This document shows positions 58,640-64,000 of a DNA stretch of 64,000 bases, in pieces. Under the pieces are notes generated by a model. That model worked only from the letters and a program-made list of their open reading frames with translations, had not been told where the DNA came from and did no database searches. Each line of letters opens with the position of its first letter. The first letter of the stretch is position 1. The stretch lies in NCBI GenBank assembly GCA_902802045.1, contig CADCKQ010000004.1, positions 1 through 64,000 on the forward strand. Direction: 5' to 3'. A program made the position numbers and the translations under genes. This stretch comes from Oscillospiraceae bacterium. Its GTDB lineage: Bacteria; Bacillota; Clostridia; Oscillospirales; Oscillospiraceae.

Positions 58640-58660
58640 AGGCCCTCCTGACTATTGCAT

Positions 58661-58674
58661 CTCGATATATCGAG
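58661..58674. promoter_or_regulatory. PadR operator 1 (14-bp palindrome)
   Basis: Perfect palindrome CTCGATATATCGAG between the predicted transcription start and the padR ATG. Confidence 0.75.
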
Positions 58675-58685
58675 GTTCGTTATAT

Positions 58686-58714
58686 ATTATATCGAGCCTC
58701 GATATAAATGTCAA
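58686..58714 (-). promoter_or_regulatory. padR promoter with operator 2 in the spacer
   Basis: On the minus strand TTGACA (58714-58709) and TATAAT (58691-58686), spacer 17 bp. A perfect 9-1-9 palindrome (58688-58706, arms TATATCGAG) fills the spacer and shares the half-site with operator 1. Confidence 0.82.
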
Positions 58715-58740
58715 GAGGTTTTTCCTGTGTCAGGTTGCCG

Positions 58741-58806
58741 ATAACAGTATTCTCTAGGGGGCTTGCGATCCTCGGCCACAACGGCTCCGGGAAGAGGACA
58801 AGCTGA
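58741..58806 (+). pseudogene. Relic of an ECF/CbiO-type ABC ATPase P-loop
   Basis: In frame from 58747 the plus strand reads VFSRGLAILGHNGSGKRTS and then stops at 58804-58806. LAILGHNGSGK is the Walker A strand of EcfA/CbiO ATPases. Only about 50 bp remain, with no start. The rest of the 58640-58926 gap has only the padR operators and an orphan hairpin. Confidence 0.55.
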
Positions 58807-58819
58807 ACCCGTGACTGAA

Positions 58820-58863
58820 TAGTTAAAAAGAAGATCTTCTTCAGAAGATCTTCTTTTTAACTA
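58820..58863 (+). terminator. Orphan 19-bp inverted repeat, terminator-like
   Basis: Perfect 19-bp arms (58820-58838 and 58845-58863), loop of 6, with TTTTT in the right arm and AAAAA in the left. It has no intact gene directly upstream on the plus strand; it may be the terminator of the lost ABC ATPase gene or may end the dut region. Confidence 0.7.
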
Positions 58864-58926
58864 TATAGGGAGTTAGCTTAGAAAACCGTAAACCTGGATG
58901 ATTATCCGGTATTTTTTACTTCCGGT

Positions 58927-59379
58927 TCAGGTGCCTGTCGAGCCGAAGCCTCCGGCTCCTCTTTCTGTCTCGTCAAGCTCGGCAGCCTCTTCAAAGTACA
59001 CCTGAAGATACGGCATGATAACCAGCTGGGCTATCCTGTCTCCGGGGTGCACTGTCCTCGCGACAGTCCCGTCATTGTGGACAGCGACTATTATCTCACC
59101 TCTGTAGTCGGAATCTATCACCCCGACGCAATTCGCGGGCCTGAGACCCTGCTTCATTGCAAGCCCCGATCTAGCGAATACCGCTCCGAAGTAGCCTTCA
59201 GGTATTTCGACCGCTATTCCGGTACCTATACCCGCGGTTTTGGAAGGGAGGATCTCAATGTCCGCGTCGGTGCATGAGCAGAGATCGTATCCCGCGGCAG
59301 AAGCGCTGCCCCTTGCAGGTATCTTCGCCGCCTCTCTGAGCTTTTTAATTTTTATGACTGTCTGATTGTTTTCGTTCAT
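58927..59379 (-). CDS. dut: dUTP diphosphatase
   Basis: 150 aa from the ATG at 59379. All five dUTPase motifs: GSASAAGYDL, ARSGLA, GVIDSDYRGEI, GDRIAQLVI and GAGGFGSTGT. It hydrolyses dUTP, keeping uracil out of DNA. Stands alone on its strand. Confidence 0.95.
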   Translation of the reverse strand: MNENNQTVIKIKKLREAAKIPARGSASAAGYDLCSCTDADIEILPSKTAGIGTGIAVEIPEGYFGAVFARSGLAMKQGLRPANCVGVIDSDYRGEIIVAVHNDGTVARTVHPGDRIAQLVIMPYLQVYFEEAAELDETERGAGGFGSTGT

Positions 59380-59523
59380 TATTGATCTATGGAGACTATA
59401 TACTTCTGATTTTACCTTCTGTATCTGCCATTGTATAAAAACAGGAGAAAGCCTGTCAAGCATTCTTTTTCCGCCGGATACATCAGATCGGACCTAATGC
59501 GCCGGTCCGGCTCCGGGGATCCG

Positions 59524-60453
59524 TCAATCGTTATTTACCCGGTATAAGTGCAGAAAGCGTCGCATGCCCTCGACAAGGAAGGAAAAGTTGCGCTCGTCAC
59601 AGACGGTGTCCCGCGGCGTGTGGATCCGCGTCATGTACAGCCCGAGGACGGGGGATCTGTTCATCGCCGCTACGCCTATGGCGCAGGGAAAGTTCATCTG
59701 ATCCGACGGGTAGAACGCCCCAAACGGTCCGCAGAGGTGCAGCTGTTTGTCACCTTCGGGGGAGAAGGCCTCTTCGAGCGCTGCACCTGCACGCTTTTTC
59801 GCCTTGCCGTTCTGGACGATCAGAATGTGATCGCCGTCCGAAACGCAGTCGAAGTTGACAACGGGACGGTCTTTCATGGCCTTTTTGTGTTTCGAACTGA
59901 AAAACGCCGAGCCGAAGAGTCCCGTCTCCTCGTGGTCGAAGAAGACGAAGGCGCAACGCGACCGCTCTTCATCGCTCAGTGCGGCTATGAGTTCACAGAG
60001 CGTTAGGACGCCGGAAGTATTGTCGTTGACAGTGTGCGGATTGGCCGGGCCAAAGATAAAGACGTAAAGGATCAGCGCTAAGGCGGCGAACCAGCAGAGC
60101 ATAAACGCCAGCGGCGCAAATACGCCGATCCTGATCAGGCCCAAGGCCAGCAGCCCCGCTGCCGCGAAGAAGGGGATGAGGATCAGAAGCTGGTACAGCA
60201 GATAGATCAGCAGGTTCTTTGGCGTTATGAAATTGGGGAAGGGGAGCCGGGCGCAGGTGTCGTAGTGCGCAGTGAAAATGACATCGGCGTTTTCGGGATC
60301 GCCCAGCACGAGGTTGCGGCACTTGGGCCATCCGCCCTCCTCCACCGTAAGACCGGGCAGCCGGCTCTGCATAAATTCGGTGAAGCGCAGCTTCTGTGCC
60401 TTTGTTTTGCGTATCTGCCAGTCGCGCAGGATCTCTCGGGACAGTTCGGTCAT
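59524..60453 (-). CDS. M28-family membrane metallopeptidase
   Basis: 309 aa from the ATG at 60453 (AGGAG 7 bases upstream). Zinc ligands and catalytic residues of M28 lie in TAHYDT, VNDNTSGVL, FFDHEETGLFGS and VNFDCVSDG. Two or three membrane helices (about residues 83-135) are inserted between the first His motif and the rest. Aminopeptidase activity is likely; substrate unknown. GC-richer than most of the window. Confidence 0.8.
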   Translation of the reverse strand: MTELSREILRDWQIRKTKAQKLRFTEFMQSRLPGLTVEEGGWPKCRNLVLGDPENADVIFTAHYDTCARLPFPNFITPKNLLIYLLYQLLILIPFFAAAGLLALGLIRIGVFAPLAFMLCWFAALALILYVFIFGPANPHTVNDNTSGVLTLCELIAALSDEERSRCAFVFFDHEETGLFGSAFFSSKHKKAMKDRPVVNFDCVSDGDHILIVQNGKAKKRAGAALEEAFSPEGDKQLHLCGPFGAFYPSDQMNFPCAIGVAAMNRSPVLGLYMTRIHTPRDTVCDERNFSFLVEGMRRFLHLYRVNND

Positions 60454-60570
60454 CACAAAACTCCTTTGGATTATCTTATATGAATATCATTGTGATTATA
60501 TCATGTGGCTCGTATCGATACCAGTATCTGTGAATAACCTTTTGGCGATTCTTGAGAAGCTCCAAAAAGA

Positions 60571-60598
60571 ACACAGGCTATTGTATCATAGCCTGTGT
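60571..60598 (-). terminator. Terminator of the beta-lactamase-family gene
   Basis: An 11-bp stem (60571-60581 with 60588-60598); on the minus strand followed by TTCTTTTT. Confidence 0.85.
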
Positions 60599-60605
60599 AC
60601 CAATG

Positions 60606-60637
60606 TGGCGGTGAGTAAGTGATCCGGTCGCGCCTGC
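60606..60637 (-). repeat. 32-bp imperfect repeat resembling a tRNA 3' end, copy 1
   Basis: 29 of 32 bases match copy 2 at 63896-63927. On the minus strand it ends CTTACTCACCGCCA and is followed by a terminator. Confidence 0.7.
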
Positions 60638-60649
60638 TGCCGTTTTGAT

Positions 60650-62023
60650 TTACAGCTTTTTGCAGGTAATATCGTCGAATGAAAGACAGCCGTCGCCGAA
60701 AGTCAGCTTGAGCAGACCGCCCTTGCGGCCGAACTCATTCTCTCCGATGGGATAGAGCCGGAAGCTCATCTCGTCCCCGTCTTCGTCTATGGCCTTGGCG
60801 TGAAGCTCGCCGTCCTTCATAAACACCTCGTCGATGATGAAATCGGCGTCTTCGGGGTGCTCGTATCTGCCGCAGAAGCTCTCCCACTTCGACCTGTCAG
60901 GATCCTTGATCGCGATATCCTCGATGGAGACGATGGGGCCGGGCTCCTGATCCCGTACGATCGCTTCCATGCCTTTCCAGTAGCCCAGGTATGCCCGGAC
61001 GTCCCTGTAGTCCCGACAGGAGAGTATCACAAGTACCCTGTCCGCGTCGATGAAGCGCTCAAACCATGTGGCCACGCCCGGCATGCCGCCGCTGTGGTTG
61101 ACGACGAGCCCGAGCTCCTCGTCACGGCCGACTGCCCAGCCGAAACCATAGCCAAGCCCGTCATCCTCATCGTAAACTGCATTCTCGCCGTTGTTGAGCT
61201 TTACGGGGGTGTACATGAGCTCCTGCTCCTCAAGAGTAAGCACTTTGCCCTCGCGCAGCGCCCGGTCCCATTTGAGCATGTCGAAGATATTGGTGAACAC
61301 ATAATCGTCACCGTTCAGACCGTCAAAGGCGACCACGTCGCCGTCCTCAGAGGAGTCGATGTCAGCCACGCATTTTCCGTCATCATACACCGTCGCCTGA
61401 GCGTAATTCTCAAAAGGCACGCCGTCTCTGCGGATATGGCAGCAGCGGGTGGAGCTCATGCCGGCGGGCTCGAAAATGTTCTTCTGCAGGAACTCTTCAT
61501 AGGGAACGCCGGAGAGCCGCTCCACCAGAAGCGCCAGCAGGTTGAAGCCGGTGTTGGAGTAATGCAGACCATCCCCGGGGGCGAAGTAAGGCTTTGCCTT
61601 TGTCTCGCAGAGGAAACGCAGGATCTCGTCGTTGCCGGGCACGCGCTTTTCTTCCTTCCAGATCCTGATGAACCAGTCCGCATCGTCAAAATAATCGGGA
61701 ATGCCGCTGGTGTGGGTCAGCAGGTGCCGGACCGTCACGCCGGGGTACGGGATCTCCGGGAAGAACTTCACGATCTCGTCCTCCGGATGCAGCTTTCCCT
61801 CCCTAACCAGCAGCATGACCGCCGCTGACGTGAAGGGCTTGCTGACCGAAGCCAGCTGGAAGATCGTGTCCTCGGTGATCGGGAGCGTGTCTTCGGGATC
61901 CCGGAAGCCGAGAACGCCCTTGGACACTACCTCGCCCTTTTCGGCGTAGAGCCATGCTCCGTTGAAATCGTCCTTTTTACTCAACTCGCGGGCTAAGTTT
62001 TCCATCATTATGTTCTTATCCAA
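60650..62023 (-). CDS. Serine hydrolase, class C beta-lactamase/DD-peptidase family
   Basis: 457 aa. SVSK (Ser59, Lys62), YSN near residue 155 and HSGG near 320 are the three active-site motifs. A C-terminal beta domain of about 100 residues follows, as in many esterase/peptidase members. There is no signal peptide, so it is cytoplasmic, arguing against classic beta-lactam resistance. The start is TTG at 62023 with AAAGGAGGAT 7 bases upstream. It follows the GNAT fusion gene by 15 bp, in one operon. Confidence 0.87.
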   Translation of the reverse strand: MDKNIMMENLARELSKKDDFNGAWLYAEKGEVVSKGVLGFRDPEDTLPITEDTIFQLASVSKPFTSAAVMLLVREGKLHPEDEIVKFFPEIPYPGVTVRHLLTHTSGIPDYFDDADWFIRIWKEEKRVPGNDEILRFLCETKAKPYFAPGDGLHYSNTGFNLLALLVERLSGVPYEEFLQKNIFEPAGMSSTRCCHIRRDGVPFENYAQATVYDDGKCVADIDSSEDGDVVAFDGLNGDDYVFTNIFDMLKWDRALREGKVLTLEEQELMYTPVKLNNGENAVYDEDDGLGYGFGWAVGRDEELGLVVNHSGGMPGVATWFERFIDADRVLVILSCRDYRDVRAYLGYWKGMEAIVRDQEPGPIVSIEDIAIKDPDRSKWESFCGRYEHPEDADFIIDEVFMKDGELHAKAIDEDGDEMSFRLYPIGENEFGRKGGLLKLTFGDGCLSFDDITCKKL

Positions 62024-62038
62024 TGGTATGATCCTCCT

Positions 62039-63529
62039 TTATTCTTCAGCGTTTTTGTAGATCTCACAGGCGATGTCGTTCATCGCCTCGTCGGCGGCTT
62101 CCGTGACGTTGTTGTACATGATGGTAACGCAGATGTCTTTCTTGCGGGAAAAGACCCAGCTGGTCAGAAAACCCCAGTTCTCTCCGCCGTGACCGGCAAC
62201 GCTGTCTTTTCGCGCTTCCGATTCCCAAACGTCGAGGCAAAGGCCGTAGTCATCCATGACAGGCGTCATCATGCGCCTCGCGGTCTTCTTTTTGAGGAAA
62301 CCGCCCCTGCGATAGCTTCTTGAAAGAGCAATGCCTATCTTGCAGAGTTCTGCGGGAGTTGTCCACAGGCCTGCAGCGGCGTGCTCGGGATAGTAGTGAT
62401 AGCCGTGGGCAGGGTCCTCCTTCTGCGCCAGCCTGAAGCCGAACGCGGCGTTGGCGACGAGCTCCTCATCCAGCGGCTGGAAAAATCCGGTCCGTTTCAG
62501 ACCGAGGGGGTCGGCGACCTCCTTCCGGAACGCCTCCCTCAGAGTGACTCCCGTAATCCTCGTGAACGCCAGTTCGGCCAAAGTGATTCCGCCTCCGGAG
62601 TACATGTGCTGTTTGCCGTAGGGACGGATCCTTCTGAGCTTCGGCGTATTGCCCTTTCCGTTCAGAACGTCTTCGAGCGAAAGCGGTTCGTGGTTTGCCG
62701 GATAGCCCGGGAAGCCGTGCAGGTTGTAGCCCGCCGTGTGTGAAAGCAGAGCAGCGAAGGTCATCGGTCCTTTCTTGACGTATTCCGGCACGACGCCTGA
62801 GATATCCGCGTCAAGATCGATAAGCCCCTTGTCCGCGTACCGCAGGAGGGTCAGCGCAAACATGGGTTTGCTGACAGAGCCCGCCTGGAAAAGCATATCC
62901 GGGTTCACCGGAAAGACCTCGCCGTATCTGCCGCTGCCCGCGCAGTAGGTGAGTAGATCACCGTCTCCGTCACGGACGGCAATACTGACGCCGTAGCCCT
63001 TCTTGCCTTTGATGCGCATGGCCTTATCCACATCGACGCCATAGATGTTCTTGATGATCCGGTTGGGGCCTTTAAGCATCCGCATCAGCACAGCCTCGCC
63101 GCAATCAATAATTCCGGTCTCCCGGAAGCCGGCTTTATGATAGACGTGAAGGCCCCTCTCGTTCTCCGGCCCGGTGGACAGGAAGAGCCGGTCGGCACCG
63201 TTTTCTTTGAAATATTTAATGATCTCCTGCAGGGCGGCCTGGCCATAGCCCTTGCCCTGTTCGTTCCTGTCGATCATGAAGCGCCAGAGCCAGTAGCGGT
63301 CATTCGGATCTTTCACATCCGGATCAAAGGCAAACATACAGAAGCCGACCAGCCTGTCGTCCGCACAGATCGCGAACGGGCGCGCAGTGCCGGGGTGCTC
63401 TTTATTCGTTTCCTCCGCTTCATTCAACGAATAGTCGTTCGGCGCAACGAAGGGCTGATCTTCCCTCACGGAAAGGGCAAGAACGGCTTCCCAATTATTA
63501 TCATTGACAGGTTCCAGTTTTATTATCAT
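62039..63529 (-). CDS. GNAT acetyltransferase fused to a class C beta-lactamase-like domain
   Basis: 496 aa from the ATG at 63529. Residues 1-150 are a GNAT domain with the acetyl-CoA loop RNEQGKGYGQAAL (about 88-100). Residues 170-496 are a serine beta-lactamase-family domain: SVSK (Ser218, Lys221), MYSGG in the YxN place, and GHGGENWG as the HxG motif. No signal peptide, so both domains are cytoplasmic. An upstream leader peptide and attenuator suggest translation-linked control. GC-rich relative to flanks. Substrates unknown. Confidence 0.85.
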   Translation of the reverse strand: MIIKLEPVNDNNWEAVLALSVREDQPFVAPNDYSLNEAEETNKEHPGTARPFAICADDRLVGFCMFAFDPDVKDPNDRYWLWRFMIDRNEQGKGYGQAALQEIIKYFKENGADRLFLSTGPENERGLHVYHKAGFRETGIIDCGEAVLMRMLKGPNRIIKNIYGVDVDKAMRIKGKKGYGVSIAVRDGDGDLLTYCAGSGRYGEVFPVNPDMLFQAGSVSKPMFALTLLRYADKGLIDLDADISGVVPEYVKKGPMTFAALLSHTAGYNLHGFPGYPANHEPLSLEDVLNGKGNTPKLRRIRPYGKQHMYSGGGITLAELAFTRITGVTLREAFRKEVADPLGLKRTGFFQPLDEELVANAAFGFRLAQKEDPAHGYHYYPEHAAAGLWTTPAELCKIGIALSRSYRRGGFLKKKTARRMMTPVMDDYGLCLDVWESEARKDSVAGHGGENWGFLTSWVFSRKKDICVTIMYNNVTEAADEAMNDIACEIYKNAEE

Positions 63530-63611
63530 GAGTTGATCTTTCTCCTTGATTAAATGATTTGGTATGAATTGTTCCGGTATTATGCCGGCAGCTGAAAAAG
63601 GGCGCAAAAAT

Positions 63612-63652
63612 ACCGCAGCGAAGCAGCTCCCGTCGTGGCTGCATCCTGCGGT
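63612..63652 (-). terminator. Attenuator hairpin in the leader of the GNAT-beta-lactamase operon
   Basis: Outer stem ACCGCAG/CTGCGGT (63612-63618 with 63646-63652) with a nested GCAGC/GCTGC stem; on the minus strand followed by ATTTTTG. It lies within the transcript, 83 bp before the coding start. Confidence 0.72.
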
Positions 63653-63694
63653 TCCCACTATCAGAAGTTACCCAAAAACGGCACAACGATTCAG

Positions 63695-63711
63695 AGGGGT
63701 ATACTACCCCC
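63695..63711 (-). promoter_or_regulatory. Leader hairpin between leader peptide and attenuator
   Basis: Seven-bp stem (63695-63701 with 63705-63711) with a 3-base loop; may be an alternative or anti-terminator structure. Confidence 0.5.
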
Positions 63712-63728
63712 TGTGTTCTGCGCCTCTG

Positions 63729-63776
63729 TTAAGTTTTCAGGCGATAGTAATGATCACCGGTGTACGCACCTTTCAT
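63729..63776 (-). CDS. 15-residue leader peptide (uORF)
   Basis: ATG (63776-63774) with AAAGGA 4 bases upstream encodes MKGAYTGDHYYRLKT and a TAA. It starts about 7 bases after the predicted transcription start. It is followed by two hairpins, the second a terminator, before the GNAT-beta-lactamase gene. This is the layout of ribosome-mediated attenuation, where ribosome stalling on the uORF lets transcription pass. Confidence 0.55.
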   Translation of the reverse strand: MKGAYTGDHYYRLKT

Positions 63777-63789
63777 ATAATCCTTTTGT

Positions 63790-63818
63790 ATTATACATGC
63801 AAATGCCGCAAAAATCAA
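63790..63818 (-). promoter_or_regulatory. Promoter of the GNAT-beta-lactamase operon
   Basis: On the minus strand TTGATT (63818-63813) and TATAAT (63795-63790), spacer 17 bp; gives a leader of about 250 nt. Confidence 0.75.
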
Positions 63819-63860
63819 TTCCGACAGTTTTCTTTTGCTGTTGCTGAAGTTTTAGAAAAA

Positions 63861-63891
63861 AGGATTGTTGCCTTGATAAAATAGCAATCCT
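63861..63891 (-). terminator. Terminator of a transcript entering from the right edge
   Basis: AGGATTG (63861-63867) pairs with CAATCCT (63885-63891); on the minus strand it is followed by TTTTTTCT. Confidence 0.6.
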
Positions 63892-63895
63892 ATTC

Positions 63896-63927
63896 TGGCG
63901 GAGAGTAAGGGATTCGGTCGCGCCTGC
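63896..63927 (-). repeat. 32-bp imperfect repeat resembling a tRNA 3' end, copy 2
   Basis: On the minus strand it ends CGAATCCCTTACTCTCCGCCA, like the last bases of a tRNA-Ser with CCA, and is followed by a terminator. A whole tRNA cannot be folded from the 73 bases remaining to the window edge; GGTTCGAATCC near 63984 on the plus strand is another tRNA-like T-loop piece. Confidence 0.6.
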
Positions 63928-64000
63928 GGGCTTGGTCGGTCGCGGGTCCGGCCATCCGCAGGAAGGCCGTTCAATACCGCGACGGTTCGAATCCCATAAC

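Noticed and set aside
60800..61828. 342-codon plus-strand frame opposite the serine hydrolase gene
   Set aside because: The minus-strand gene has complete active-site motifs and a strong RBS; the plus frame has neither.
63530..63783. T-box riboswitch ahead of the GNAT-beta-lactamase gene
   Set aside because: GTGGGAACCGC resembles the T-box core but has an extra base, and there is no room for or sign of a proper stem I; a uORF-based attenuator fits better.
63928..64000. Complete tRNA at the right edge
   Set aside because: A T-loop-like GGTTCGAATCC is present, but the flanking bases do not pair as a T-stem and no acceptor or anticodon arm can be built within the window.

Overview
The window looks like chromosome of an anaerobic, low-oxygen member of the Clostridia (Bacillota), probably a gut commensal. 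The signs are strong purine-rich Shine-Dalgarno sites with frequent TTG starts, housekeeping sigma-type promoters (TTGACA, 17 bp, TATAAT), a ferredoxin-linked 2-oxoacid oxidoreductase operon, a BMP-type nucleoside ABC importer, PlsY, DUF1858 and DUF523 proteins, several MATE exporters and a YolD/Y-polymerase cassette. No rRNA, CRISPR array, transposase or integrase was seen. Species cannot be named from the sequence.

Layout. 0-7 kb: end of a putative secreted peptide or protein, a radical SAM/SPASM enzyme, an S26-type peptidase and an ABC exporter (a peptide-modification and export locus cut by the window edge), then a sugar-nucleotide block (UDP-galactopyranose mutase, GHMP sugar kinase, nucleotidyltransferase). 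7-12 kb: a P2-type cation ATPase behind a probable yybP-ykoY Mn2+ riboswitch, a NAGPA-type glycosidase and a divergent Lgt-like membrane protein. 12-17.4 kb: a complete nucleoside-type ABC uptake operon. 17.4-19.5 kb: two CobW-family metallochaperone GTPases on the minus strand, one very His-rich, the other carrying a C-terminal domain resembling DUF1980. 19.6-25.5 kb: a membrane-anchored serine hydrolase, a HAD phosphatase, a MATE exporter, a small lipoprotein-like ORF and a PIG-L deacetylase, with tRNA-Val and tRNA-Pro. 25.7-29.4 kb: a compact nitrite-ammonification cassette, in which an FMN-binding domain is fused to a pentaheme NrfA, followed by ResB and CcsA cytochrome c assembly proteins. 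29.5-38 kb: tRNA-Leu, tRNA-Val, rhomboid protease, PlsY, a degenerate P1B-type ATPase that has lost its phosphorylation Asp, and the 2-oxoacid:ferredoxin oxidoreductase operon. 38-47.7 kb: malQ, dapF, tex and small redox proteins.

47.7-53.2 kb is an accessory island: a LexA/UmuD-like self-cleaving repressor, a Y-family polymerase with a clamp-binding motif and a YolD-like protein, divergent from a phage/satellite-type SF3 helicase. Both divergent promoters carry the same 8-base motif in their spacers, so the repressor probably controls both. 53-59.4 kb holds a membrane-anchored DnaQ-like exonuclease, a cyclophilin-like lipoprotein, a MATE exporter with a C-terminal PAS domain, a deoxyinosine glycosylase, a chagasin-like inhibitor, a PadR/DUF2812 pair with a clear autoregulatory operator, and dUTPase. 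59.5-64 kb holds an M28 peptidase and two serine beta-lactamase-family genes; one is a GNAT-beta-lactamase fusion preceded by a leader peptide and an attenuator. Copies of an imperfect 32-bp repeat resembling a tRNA 3' end flank the two beta-lactamase genes.

The strongest candidates for undescribed biology are the flavin-NrfA cassette, the self-contained SOS-type mutasome/helicase island, the leader-controlled GNAT-beta-lactamase locus, and the catalytically altered P1B ATPase. All family assignments are from reading motifs and remembered family features; no database search was run.
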